Part shown: positions 1 to 7,272 of the stretch, in pieces | Numbering within the stretch: position 1 is the first letter of the stretch | Layout of the letters: each line of letters begins with the position of its first letter | Source: an uncultured Selenomonadaceae bacterium | GTDB taxonomy: Bacteria > Bacillota > Negativicutes > Selenomonadales > Selenomonadaceae | Assembly (NCBI GenBank): GCA_937902665.1 | Contig: CALELM010000070.1 | Location: forward strand, 1 to 16,137 | DNA length: 16,137 nt | Reading direction: 5' to 3' | Translations under genes and position numbers: made by a program | The notes under the pieces: model-generated | Seen by the model: only the letters and a program-made list of their open reading frames with translations | The model's database searches: none | What the model was told of the DNA's origin: nothing

Positions 1-11
1 CGCTGTCAAGG

Positions 12-53
12 AAGAAAATGCTTGTTGCATTTTCTTGATTGAGGGCGTTATAA
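12..53. repeat. Hairpin-containing 42-bp repeat element, copy A
   Basis: The layout is AAGAAAATG, 6 variable bases, GCATTTTCTTGA, 5 variable bases, GGCGTTATAA. The same three blocks with the same two spacings recur at 15929-15970. In this copy the first two blocks form a perfect 10-bp stem (12-21 with 27-36) around a 5-base loop. There is no T-run after the stem, so it is not a standard terminator. The last block overlaps a TATAAT at 49-54. Function is unknown; it could be a dispersed palindromic repeat or a regulatory element. Confidence 0.6.
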
Positions 54-54
54 T
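25..54 (+). promoter_or_regulatory. Possible sigma-70 promoter ahead of pncB
   Basis: TTGCAT (25-30), an 18-base spacer and TATAAT (49-54) are in the right order upstream of pncB. The -35 half lies inside the hairpin stem of the 42-bp repeat. This would leave a leader of about 130 bases. The assignment is tentative because the -35 match is modest. Confidence 0.3.
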
Positions 55-189
55 TATCTGAGGAGGACGGAGCAGCTAATTTTTCTGCATGAAAGAAAGG
101 GCATTAAGAGACAGCTTTTCTGATCGCAGTGTCGTTAACAAGTTTTTATAAAAAGATGATGAATCTGAGTTGAGAGATGGGAGTCTTTT

Positions 190-1647
190 ATGACACAGTT
201 TGATAAGCGCAATATCAGTATGATGATGGATTTTTATGAGATGACTATGGCAAATGGTTATTTTCAGGATTGCGATACGGAGACAAAAGTTGTCTTTGAC
301 GTATTTTATCGTCAAAATCCAGATAAGGGTGGTTTTGCTATTTTTGCAGGATTGGAACAAGTGATTGAATATGTGGAAAACATGAAGTTCTCAAATGAGG
401 ATATTGATTATTTTCGTAAGCAAAACTTGTTTTCTGAAGAATTCCTTCAATACTTAGCCAATTTTGAGTTCAAAGGGGATATTTATGCTTTTGCAGAAGG
501 AACCGTCATGTACCCCGATGAGCCTGTGCTTACTGTTGTAGCTTCTCTTATTGATGCACAGTTAGTGGAAACTGCAATTTTAGCACAAATAAACCATCAA
601 TCCTTGATTGCTACCAAAGCAAGACGTATTGTAAGGGCGGCTGCTGGGAGAGCAGTATCTGATTTTGGTGCACGTCGGGCACATAATATGGATGCGGCAA
701 CTTATGGAGCAAGGGCTGCTTATATTGGCGGAGTGGTTGGAACTGCTACGGTATCAGCTGGTCAAATGTTTGAGATTCCTGTCAGCGGAACAATGGCGCA
801 TAGCTGGGTCATGTTTTTTGGTGATGAATTTGAGGCATTTAAGAAGTATGCGGAGGTCTATCCGGATTCTACGGTTTTTTTGGTAGATACCTATGATGTT
901 ATACATTCTGGGATTCCTAATGCTATTCGAGTGGCGAAAGAAGTTTTGGAACCTATGGGAAAGAGACTTAAGGGGATACGTATTGATTCTGGCGACTTGG
1001 CATATTTATCCAAACGTGTGCGCATGATGTTGGATGAAGCAGGGCTTGAGGATTGCAAGATCGTTGTATCAAACAGTTTGGATGAATTTACGATAACCTC
1101 TCTTTTAGGGCAAGGAGCTTGTATTGACAGCTTTGGTGTTGGGGAACGTTTGATTACAGCAAAGTCCCAGCCTGTTTTTGGTGCAGTCTATAAGCTGTCT
1201 GCTGTTGGTGAAAACGGAGTCTTTTTGCCGCGCATAAAGGTTTCTGAGAATGTGGAAAAGATTACGAATCCAGGACTTAAGGATGTTTACCGTGTTTATG
1301 ACAAGGACGGGCATGCCGTGGCAGATCTTTTGGCGATTTGTGGAGAGACTGTTGATATGTCAAGCCCTTATCGCTATGTTGATCCTCAGAAACCGTGGAA
1401 GAATCGTTCTTTTGATGGATGTACGGTGAGGAATCTTCGCAAGCTTTATGTCAGGAATGGGAAACGTGTCGAAAAACTGCCTAAGCTGGATGCAATCCGT
1501 GATTATGTAAAAGAACAACTGAATCATGAAATTTGGGAAGAAGAACAACGATTTGAAAATCCGCATCGCCATTATCTTGACATGACACCGGATTATTATG
1601 ATTTGAAGATGAGCCTTTTACACGAAACACGGAAGCAGCATACTTGA
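190..1647 (+). CDS. pncB: Nicotinate phosphoribosyltransferase
   Basis: This cytoplasmic enzyme joins nicotinate to PRPP with ATP hydrolysis to form nicotinate mononucleotide, the entry step of the Preiss-Handler NAD salvage route. The 485-residue protein matches the usual NAPRTase length of about 480-490. Visible family motifs are DFGARRAH near residues 158-165, SGTMAHSWV near 199-207 with the presumed phosphorylated His204, and GIRIDSGDL near 262-270, which lines the PRPP/product pocket. The ATG is preceded by a GGGAG ribosome site about 7 bases away. The stop codon lies 11 bases before the chosen aroE start, so the two are probably cotranscribed. Pairing of NAD salvage with aroE and a DNA repair gene has no obvious pathway logic. 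Confidence 0.96.
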   Translation: MTQFDKRNISMMMDFYEMTMANGYFQDCDTETKVVFDVFYRQNPDKGGFAIFAGLEQVIEYVENMKFSNEDIDYFRKQNLFSEEFLQYLANFEFKGDIYAFAEGTVMYPDEPVLTVVASLIDAQLVETAILAQINHQSLIATKARRIVRAAAGRAVSDFGARRAHNMDAATYGARAAYIGGVVGTATVSAGQMFEIPVSGTMAHSWVMFFGDEFEAFKKYAEVYPDSTVFLVDTYDVIHSGIPNAIRVAKEVLEPMGKRLKGIRIDSGDLAYLSKRVRMMLDEAGLEDCKIVVSNSLDEFTITSLLGQGACIDSFGVGERLITAKSQPVFGAVYKLSAVGENGVFLPRIKVSENVEKITNPGLKDVYRVYDKDGHAVADLLAICGETVDMSSPYRYVDPQKPWKNRSFDGCTVRNLRKLYVRNGKRVEKLPKLDAIRDYVKEQLNHEIWEEEQRFENPHRHYLDMTPDYYDLKMSLLHETRKQHT

Positions 1648-1658
1648 GAGGTAGATAC

Positions 1659-2516
1659 ATGATTACGGGAAATACGAAGAACCTTGGGGTAATTGGATAT
1701 CCCATCGCACATTCCTTGTCTCCAGTCTTGCAGAATACGGCTTTGAAAAAAGAGGGGTTGGACTACATATATGTAGCATTTCCTGTTAAGCCTGAACAGC
1801 TGAAAGAGGCTGTAGATGGGATTCGTGCATTTCAAATTCGGGGAGTCAATGTAACGATACCCCACAAAACTTCTGTCGTAGAATATTTGGATAGAATTGA
1901 TGAAGATGCAAAGATTATTGGTGCTGTGAATACCATCGTAAATGAAGATGGATATCTTGTGGGCTATAATACAGATGCGGCTGGTTTTATGGATGCTTTG
2001 CTGAGAAAGGGATTTCAGCCTAAAGGAAAAAGTGTTTCCGTGCTGGGCGCTGGCGGTGCTGCAAGAGCTGTCATTTGGAGCCTGATTAAAGGGCAGGCGG
2101 CACGGATTCGGTTGGTGGTGCGGAATGTTGCAAAAGCAAAGCCCGTGGCAGATTTTTTCTGTCATTATGCAGATATTGAGGTGTTGCCTTGGGAAGATGA
2201 TGGTTTTCTTGAAATTTTAGGAGAAACTGATTTGCTCGTAAATACGACACCTTTGGGAATGTATCCAAAGGTGGAACAGATGCCTTTCGTAGATTTATCC
2301 CGATTAAAAAAGGGTGCATTGGTTTATGATATTATCTATACACCTGCAGAAACAAAATTATTGAGAAAAGCCAAGGAAGCTGGTTTTGATATATTGAATG
2401 GAGAAGGGATGCTTGCGGGGCAAGGAGCGGAGGCATTTCGGCTTTGGACGGGAATTTTGCCTGATGTTGAATCCATGAAGTCAGCATTAAGAGAATATTT
2501 GCAAGGAACTTCATAA
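1659..2516 (+). CDS. aroE: Shikimate dehydrogenase (NADP+)
   Basis: It reduces 3-dehydroshikimate to shikimate in aromatic amino acid and chorismate synthesis. The 285-residue protein has the substrate motif SLSP (19-22), the catalytic lysine in NVTIPHK (Lys70), the NTD motif with Asp106, and the NADP-binding GAGGAARA loop (130-137). I chose ATG 1659 because GAGAGG lies 7 bases upstream. A TTG at 1644 is in frame but would overlap the pncB stop and has no better ribosome site. The other shikimate genes aroC, aroK and aroB lie about 5.4 kb downstream, beyond the pilus cluster. Confidence 0.95.
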   Translation: MITGNTKNLGVIGYPIAHSLSPVLQNTALKKEGLDYIYVAFPVKPEQLKEAVDGIRAFQIRGVNVTIPHKTSVVEYLDRIDEDAKIIGAVNTIVNEDGYLVGYNTDAAGFMDALLRKGFQPKGKSVSVLGAGGAARAVIWSLIKGQAARIRLVVRNVAKAKPVADFFCHYADIEVLPWEDDGFLEILGETDLLVNTTPLGMYPKVEQMPFVDLSRLKKGALVYDIIYTPAETKLLRKAKEAGFDILNGEGMLAGQGAEAFRLWTGILPDVESMKSALREYLQGTS

Positions 2517-2534
2517 GGAGAGGCGGAGATCGTT

Positions 2535-3032
2535 TTGGATGTGGGGAGCAAAGAGCGGGTCATTATTTGCCCATTAAAAAATTCTTCCGTAGAAATTATC
2601 ACGGATGGAATGAGGATTATGGAATTGATTTATCACCCTGTGAAAATGGAAAAGCACACGAGCAAGGGGGCAGTTCCGCCGATTGCAAATCAAGCAGTGA
2701 GGGAATTGGAGGAATATTTTTCTGGAAAAAGAAAGAATTTTACGTTGCCGTTGAAGCTGTGCGGTTCAGATTTTCAATTAGAGGTGTGGACGCAGTTAAG
2801 AAAGATTCCTTATGGAGCAGTTCGTACCTATGGAGATATTGCAAAGGCATTGGGAAAACCGCAGGCAGTTCGAGCCGTTGGTCAAGCGGTTGGAAAAAAT
2901 CCAGTGCAAATTATCATTCCGTGCCATCGAGTGGTTGGAAAAGATGGAAGTATGACGGGATATTCTGCTGATGGAGGAATAGAAGCAAAGAAAAAGCTCT
3001 TGTGTATGGAACAGTCGAGATGCTGCAATTAA
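2535..3032 (+). CDS. ogt: Methylated-DNA--protein-cysteine methyltransferase
   Basis: This is a suicide DNA repair protein that transfers alkyl groups from O6-alkylguanine to its own cysteine. The 165-residue protein carries the active-site motif PCHRVV (129-134) with Cys130, preceded by the helix-turn-helix region containing the likely arginine finger Arg113 in AVRAVGQA. The N-terminal half (about 1-75) is the usual poorly conserved ribonuclease-like domain. The start is TTG with GGAG 6 bases upstream; an in-frame GTG at 2541 is the alternative. It starts 18 bases after aroE and is followed by a terminator, so it is probably the last gene of the pncB operon. Confidence 0.93.
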   Translation: MDVGSKERVIICPLKNSSVEIITDGMRIMELIYHPVKMEKHTSKGAVPPIANQAVRELEEYFSGKRKNFTLPLKLCGSDFQLEVWTQLRKIPYGAVRTYGDIAKALGKPQAVRAVGQAVGKNPVQIIIPCHRVVGKDGSMTGYSADGGIEAKKKLLCMEQSRCCN

Positions 3033-3113
3033 AGTTAAAGCTAGGACGATTTCGGCTGCAGGGGAATGTAATAGAATTGGATTAATACCATGGATATAGG
3101 GTATCTGGGTATG

Positions 3114-3145
3114 AAACGTCATCTTTTGAGAGGTGGCGTTTTTTT
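3114..3145 (+). terminator. Rho-independent terminator after ogt
   Basis: AAACGTCA (3114-3121) pairs with TGGCGTTT (3134-3141), with one G-U pair, and the stem is followed by a run of T to 3145. It separates the pncB-aroE-ogt unit from the pilus cluster. The 80 bases between the ogt stop and this hairpin show no gene. Confidence 0.8.
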
Positions 3146-3182
3146 ATGTCTAATATCTTACATGTATTTTTATGAAAGACAC

Positions 3183-3210
3183 TTGTGCTTTAATTAATAT
3201 TTGATATAAT
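3183..3210 (+). promoter_or_regulatory. Promoter of the type IV pilus cluster
   Basis: TATAAT (3205-3210) is preceded by TG one base upstream (extended -10) and by TTGTGC (3183-3188) at 16 bases. The predicted start near 3217 leaves a leader of about 55 bases. The leader holds a small inverted repeat, TTGTC-AAAG-GACAA (about 3225-3238), which could be an operator or be incidental. Confidence 0.65.
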
Positions 3211-3270
3211 ATGAATATGTTCATTGTCAAAGGACAAAAGACCGTATAAGAAATTGGAAAGGGTGATTCT

Positions 3271-3678
3271 GTGAAAAAATTAAATCAACGAGGATTCACA
3301 TTGATCGAGGTTCTTGTAGTTTGTACTTTACTTGGCGTGTTAGCAACGATTGCGGTACCTAGGTTCACTAAATCGGTAACATTGGCGAATACAGCCAAGG
3401 TACAAGCGGATTTACAGGTTTTGGACGCTGCTATTATTATGTATGCAACCGAGTATGGGACAGAGCCATCTAGTTTGTCTGACTTAAAAGAATATGTTAC
3501 AGATATAGAGAACTTAAAGCCGCCCAAGGGAAAATGCAAGTTAAAAAATGGAAAAGTGATAGAACTTTCCGATACAGCTTATACGATTGCTGATGCCAAG
3601 GAAACAGAGGATGCCGTGGCTGGGACTCAGAAACGTGCGATGTGCGGTGGCATGACAGCAGGGGCATTTGGAAAGTGA
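3271..3678 (+). CDS. Type IV prepilin / ComGC-like major pseudopilin
   Basis: This is the likely main filament subunit of a type IV pilus or competence pseudopilus. The 135-residue protein begins with an 8-residue basic leader ending in Gly8, then FTLIEVLVV, the classic class III prepilin signal, with Glu at mature position 5. A hydrophobic helix of about 20 residues follows. The rest is a soluble domain with two cysteines (in GKCKL and AMCGG) that could form a disulfide. The start is GTG, with a GGAAAGGG ribosome site about 8 bases upstream. The prepilin peptidase follows 9 bases later. The size and AIIMYATEYGTEP-type sequence suit ComGC or GspG-like pilins better than large PilA proteins. 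Confidence 0.9.
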   Translation: MKKLNQRGFTLIEVLVVCTLLGVLATIAVPRFTKSVTLANTAKVQADLQVLDAAIIMYATEYGTEPSSLSDLKEYVTDIENLKPPKGKCKLKNGKVIELSDTAYTIADAKETEDAVAGTQKRAMCGGMTAGAFGK

Positions 3679-3687
3679 GGAAATGCA

Positions 3688-4251
3688 ATGGAAGATACCA
3701 TGCGTTTTTCATGGGGGCTTTTGTGGAAGGACTGCAGCTGTATTTTGAGTGGAATCTTTGTTTTAGGTATTCCAGTTCTTGCAGTCAATGGATTGAGTTT
3801 GTATGGATTGGCAGGATGCTGTTTTTTGATAATGCTTTTTCTTATCGCTGTTTTGGATTACCGATACGGATATATTTTTGACTGTTTCACTTATCCTTTT
3901 TGGGGAACAGGGATGATGCTATCCTTGCTTCCTGTGCAGGTAGGTGTTTTCGATGCCTTCATCGGAAGTATATTGGGGGGAGGCTTCTTTTATATGGTGT
4001 ACTGCATGAGCCATGGAGGTATGGGAGGCGGTGATGTGAAATTTGCGGCTGCAATTGGTGCATGGCTGGGATGGGAATTGTTATCGGTTGCAGTATTGCT
4101 TGCATTTTTTTTAGCAACTATGGTGGCATTCTATTTATTCAGCGTAGGGGATAAAAGACAATATCTTCCATTCGCTCCTTTTTTGTCGGTTGGTTCCTAT
4201 ATATCATATTTTTGGGGCGATCAAATTTATTTGGCAGTATGGAGCATTTGA
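3688..4251 (+). CDS. Prepilin peptidase (A24 family), short form
   Basis: This integral membrane aspartic protease cleaves prepilin leaders, presumably those of the five pilin-like proteins encoded around it. The 187-residue protein has the two catalytic aspartates of the family: Asp57 in AVLDYRYGYI and Asp116 in GGGDVKFA (the GxGD motif). Several hydrophobic segments flank them. It lacks the N-terminal cytoplasmic methyltransferase and zinc-cysteine domain of PilD, so N-methylation of the pilins may be absent or done by another protein. It begins 9 bases after the pilin gene. The next ATG follows its stop after one base. Confidence 0.9.
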   Translation: MEDTMRFSWGLLWKDCSCILSGIFVLGIPVLAVNGLSLYGLAGCCFLIMLFLIAVLDYRYGYIFDCFTYPFWGTGMMLSLLPVQVGVFDAFIGSILGGGFFYMVYCMSHGGMGGGDVKFAAAIGAWLGWELLSVAVLLAFFLATMVAFYLFSVGDKRQYLPFAPFLSVGSYISYFWGDQIYLAVWSI

Positions 4252-4252
4252 A

Positions 4253-4741
4253 ATGATTGAAAATGAGAGAGGATTTTTGTATCTGGAAGCAGTTTTTGTG
4301 ATTTGCGCTATCTTTGTATTTTTAGGAATGGTTGCTATGGTAGGTCGTAATTATGTTGAAGAAGCGTTATTGGAATATGAAGCGATATCTCTTGCAAAAG
4401 ATATTCGCTTGCTTCAGGAAGAACAAAGGACTAATTCATTTCATGGATTTAATTTTGAGGAGGAACGCAGGAAAAACAAATATTTTCATGTTTTGCGAAT
4501 TCACGCAGATCGATATGAACTTTTGGATGATTCCTACCAGACTAGAGCGGTCCATACCTGTCTTCCATTGATTTCTTTGGTAGAAGTATTTGGCAAGAAC
4601 GATATTGGTTTCTTGATTGATGGGACACCATGGAACCCGAGGACGATTGAGCTGCGAACGAAGCTGTCTGCAGAGCCACGAAGTCGGTATGTCATTATTG
4701 ATCAAGCAGGGCGAGTAAGGATAGACAGGGTGCGGCCATGA
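4253..4741 (+). CDS. Minor pseudopilin (type IV prepilin-like)
   Basis: It is probably a minor pilin of the same filament. The 162-residue protein starts MIENERG, then FLYLEA, a variant prepilin signal with Glu at mature position 5, followed by a hydrophobic helix (about residues 8-30). The C-terminal part is soluble and ends in RPRSRYVIID-type strands reminiscent of ComGD/GspH pilins, but similarity is too low to assign a symbol. The reading frame is open further upstream to 4190, but ATG 4253 has GGAG 8 bases upstream and gives a proper short leader. Its end overlaps the next gene by 4 bases (ATGA), which suggests translational coupling. Confidence 0.82.
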   Translation: MIENERGFLYLEAVFVICAIFVFLGMVAMVGRNYVEEALLEYEAISLAKDIRLLQEEQRTNSFHGFNFEEERRKNKYFHVLRIHADRYELLDDSYQTRAVHTCLPLISLVEVFGKNDIGFLIDGTPWNPRTIELRTKLSAEPRSRYVIIDQAGRVRIDRVRP

Positions 4742-5133
4742 AGATTGGGAATGAGAAGGGATTTTTTTTGATGGAAACCATTTTGCTATGCGGTATTCTG
4801 CTTTCGATGATTGGGCTGCTGACAGGATATCGGATGAGCCTTCAACTGCGAGAGGACAGCCGCAATCGCATTGCGGCAATTTATCTGGCTGAGGAAGAAA
4901 TGGCAGGGGTTATTGCGGAGGGATCACATGGTTGTTTGCAAGAGCAAATGATGAAGCTTGCAGCAGGAGAAAAACAAGTTTTTCGGAATCAATGTTGTTA
5001 TCTTGTCTCTGGAACGGCAAAATTTCAAGAAAGTTCTGTTTGTTTAGTTTGCATTAAGATTTCTTGGAAGGAAGGCGGCAAAGAAAAACATGTGGAATTG
5101 GAACGAAAGGTGCGAGATAAGGTTACGGAATGA
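4738..5133 (+). CDS. Minor pseudopilin (PilV/GspI-like)
   Basis: The 131-residue protein begins MKIGNEKG, then FFLMETILLCGILLS, a prepilin signal with Glu at mature position 5. The following IYLAEEEMAGVI stretch recalls the LAEEQME-like segment of PilV/GspI/ComGE minor pilins. The signal region contains a run of eight T (4762-4769) exactly at the cleavage site codons. It overlaps the upstream gene by 4 bases and the next one by 44. The family is clear from the N-terminus; the exact minor-pilin class is inferred. Confidence 0.82.
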   Translation: MKIGNEKGFFLMETILLCGILLSMIGLLTGYRMSLQLREDSRNRIAAIYLAEEEMAGVIAEGSHGCLQEQMMKLAAGEKQVFRNQCCYLVSGTAKFQESSVCLVCIKISWKEGGKEKHVELERKVRDKVTE

Positions 5134-5644
5134 GCATGGATATGTGCTGCTTGAGGCATTGCTGTCCTTGCCCATGATGATTTTTCTCATGACATTATTG
5201 GGCGGTATTTTTTTGTGGATGGGAAAAACGGCATATATCCAGTTAGCGGATTGGGAATTAGAAAATTCTATGACGATTGTTATGAATCGTTTGGTAGATG
5301 ATTTGGTGAGGGCGAAACAGGTAGATTGGTATCATGGTGTTTATGATGATAACTTACGAATTTATGCGCATGCAGATGGGGATCCAAAGAGTGCAGAGAA
5401 ATTTCCATTGGTAACGAAGCTTTATGCAAGAAAGCGAGATGGAGGGCATCACAGGTATCGTATTATTTATCAGACAGCAAGCGCACCACTTACGGGAAGC
5501 AGTATTTTGGGGAATGTTTATGTTTCCGATTTTCAATGCGAGAGAGTGGCACCTGATATTTTGCATATTATATGCACTGGGACAAGTGATAGAACGAATC
5601 ATTCCTATACCTTGGAGACCTCTGTTTATTTGAAGGGCGAGTGA
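5090..5644 (+). CDS. Minor pseudopilin (PilW/GspJ-like)
   Basis: The 184-residue protein carries the prepilin signal G17 then YVLLEALLSLPMMIF, with Glu at mature position 5 and a hydrophobic helix. The longer soluble domain, with alternating short strands, is consistent with PilW/GspJ/ComGF-type minor pilins. The leader of 17 residues is longer than that of its neighbours. ATG 5090 is the only canonical start in frame before the signal, but it lies 44 bases inside the previous gene, so translation is probably coupled. It is followed by a GTGA overlap with the next gene. Confidence 0.8.
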   Translation: MWNWNERCEIRLRNEHGYVLLEALLSLPMMIFLMTLLGGIFLWMGKTAYIQLADWELENSMTIVMNRLVDDLVRAKQVDWYHGVYDDNLRIYAHADGDPKSAEKFPLVTKLYARKRDGGHHRYRIIYQTASAPLTGSSILGNVYVSDFQCERVAPDILHIICTGTSDRTNHSYTLETSVYLKGE

Positions 5645-6090
5645 CGTGCGGAATGAAATATTTCGATCAAAAAGGAATGTTTTCCGTAATTGCAGGGATT
5701 TTTTTGTTGACAGCATCGGTTGCAGGAATCAGCTTGCTTTCCGTTGGGAAGGCAAGTCAGGCTATGGCATTATCCTGCGAGCATGATTTGCAGCTGCGAT
5801 ATGACATGGAAGGTGCCATGGAGGATGTTGTCATGGAACTGGAAGAAAAAGGGATGCAGGTGGAAACCGACATGCCTATTTCCATAAAGAAGATATGCAA
5901 GGACGAATACAATCAAAGAGATGTGCATCTCATAGTATACGGAAAACGAATCGAAGAGGGGATCGTGCTTTTGAGTATTGCCGAAAATTTGAAGGGTGAA
6001 AAGCAAGAATCAAAATCCATGCAGGGATTCATGGAAAAAAGGGGAGATCGTTACAAATGGGCATATTGGATTCCTTGGACGCAAAATTAA
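5641..6090 (+). CDS. Minor pilin without Glu5 (PilX/GspK-like)
   Basis: The 149-residue protein has a short basic N-terminus ending QKG, then MFSVIAGIFLLTASVAGISLLSVG, a pilin-like hydrophobic helix whose mature position 5 is Ile instead of Glu. GspK and related tip pilins are known to lack Glu5, so position and sequence suggest a tip subunit. The remaining part is charged and helical. The start at GTG 5641 overlaps the previous stop by 4 bases; ATG 5653 is an alternative four codons in, and neither has a well-spaced ribosome site. The 3' end overlaps the PilMN gene by 34 bases. I would not assign a symbol. Confidence 0.7.
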   Translation: MTCGMKYFDQKGMFSVIAGIFLLTASVAGISLLSVGKASQAMALSCEHDLQLRYDMEGAMEDVVMELEEKGMQVETDMPISIKKICKDEYNQRDVHLIVYGKRIEEGIVLLSIAENLKGEKQESKSMQGFMEKRGDRYKWAYWIPWTQN

Positions 6091-7238
6091 GAAAAAACTA
6101 TTCCGAAGGAACGGGAGTTTGTTTTTCAAAGGATAGGATGTATATTCTCCATATAAAAAAAGAAGAAAGCTGGGTAGTTTCAGAGTTTGTGGAAATTCCA
6201 TGGAATCATCATGCGGTTCTGGAGAATGAGGCCGTTGATACGGCTGAATTGTATTATTTGCATTCTATGAGGATGCCAAAAAAGGAAGAAAATTTGGCTG
6301 TTTGTATTCCCGATGATGAGATCTATTATTGTACTGGAAAATTTCCAAACCTGATGGATAACGAATTGCAGGAAGCAGCTTATTGGGAAATAGAGGGGAG
6401 CGGATGGTTTGGAGAAGCTGCTTTTCGGTCAGCCGCAAAAAAAAAAGAATCATCTGGCGATGAATATCATATATTAGCCGTGAATGATGGATATGCAAAG
6501 ACATGGGAAAAAGCTTGGGCAGAAGCAGGAACCCCCATTAATTTTTTAATGGGGGTGTATGATTGGAAAGAGCAAGCATATTATGATGATATCTGCCTTA
6601 CTGTTTATGAAAATGAAATAAGATTGCCGGAACATATAGAAAAAATTCCAGAAGATGCCATTCCTGCTGTTTGTGCGGCTATGAGTGCATGTCAGGAGCC
6701 GCTTCCCTGTTGCATGGATGTGACATGTTTAGAGCGCAAAGAGCGATGGGATTGGAAGAAAATTAATATACTGGCAGCCTGTTTTTTTATAGTGCCTTTG
6801 CTGTTTCTTTCCGGCATGGATTTATGGACGTTATCTGATGTGAGATATGAAAAAGAGGATACGCACAGGAAATACATGGAATTTGCAACGGAAAAGAGAA
6901 AGATGGAGGAATTAGAAGATTGTTGCAGGCAGACAGAGCGGAAGAATCATCAATTAGTGCAACTTTCAAAAGCATCTATACCTTGGAGAAGTATATTGGT
7001 CCATTTTGGAAGCATGACACAAGAAGGTGTCTATATAACAGAATTAGGGCAGACAGAAAACCATCAATTGGAAATCAAGGGAAAAGCGGTTAATTTTGAT
7101 GCTTTGGCTGATTTTTTAAGAATGTTTGAAGAGGATAAGGATTTTTTTGCTGATGTTCCTTCGCTTAAAGAATCCAAAATACAAAAGGATGGAAAAGATG
7201 CGGGCATGGTAGAATTTTCTTTGCAGTTTAGCTTGTGA
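6057..7238 (+). CDS. PilM-PilN fusion, GspL-like pilus assembly protein
   Basis: It is probably an inner-membrane assembly protein linking the pilus motor to the pseudopilus. Residues 1 to about 230 look like a reduced PilM/GspL cytoplasmic domain (actin-like fold inferred from context and segments such as LAVCIPDDEIYYC). One membrane helix spans about 236-258. A charged coiled-coil follows at about 263-305, then a PilN-like domain (about 308-393) with the typical WRSILVHFGSMTQEGVYITEL and DFLRMFEED segments. PilM and PilN are usually separate proteins; here they form one 393-residue chain, as in type II secretion GspL. A run of ten A (6437-6446) and a strong hairpin (6531-6556) lie within the gene. 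GGGGAG lies about 10 bases before the ATG. Confidence 0.75.
   Translation: MGILDSLDAKLRKNYSEGTGVCFSKDRMYILHIKKEESWVVSEFVEIPWNHHAVLENEAVDTAELYYLHSMRMPKKEENLAVCIPDDEIYYCTGKFPNLMDNELQEAAYWEIEGSGWFGEAAFRSAAKKKESSGDEYHILAVNDGYAKTWEKAWAEAGTPINFLMGVYDWKEQAYYDDICLTVYENEIRLPEHIEKIPEDAIPAVCAAMSACQEPLPCCMDVTCLERKERWDWKKINILAACFFIVPLLFLSGMDLWTLSDVRYEKEDTHRKYMEFATEKRKMEELEDCCRQTERKNHQLVQLSKASIPWRSILVHFGSMTQEGVYITELGQTENHQLEIKGKAVNFDALADFLRMFEEDKDFFADVPSLKESKIQKDGKDAGMVEFSLQFSL
6531..6556. other. Perfect 11-bp inverted repeat inside the PilMN gene
   Basis: ACCCCCATTAA (6531-6541) is followed by TTTT and then its exact complement TTAATGGGGGT (6546-6556). The stem has five consecutive G-C pairs, unusual in this AT-rich gene, and lies in the codons for about residues 159-167. 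No T-run follows on either strand, so it is not an ordinary terminator. It might affect mRNA stability or translation of the 3' part. Confidence 0.5.
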
Positions 7239-7272
7239 ATTTGAAAGTGAGATTTTAGAGGGGCTTTATGGA

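Noticed and set aside
44..53. GGCGTTATAA block as an integron attC core site
   Set aside because: It does not fit GTTRRRY, no matching opposite core site is found at the other end, and no integrase is near.
89..151. Possible 20-codon leader peptide ahead of pncB
   Set aside because: The AGGAGG at 61-66 is more than 20 bases from the ATG, and no attenuator-like alternative hairpins are seen.
1596..2165. Minus-strand ORF of 189 codons
   Set aside because: Shadow of aroE and the end of pncB; no family features, Cys/His/Ser-rich composition.
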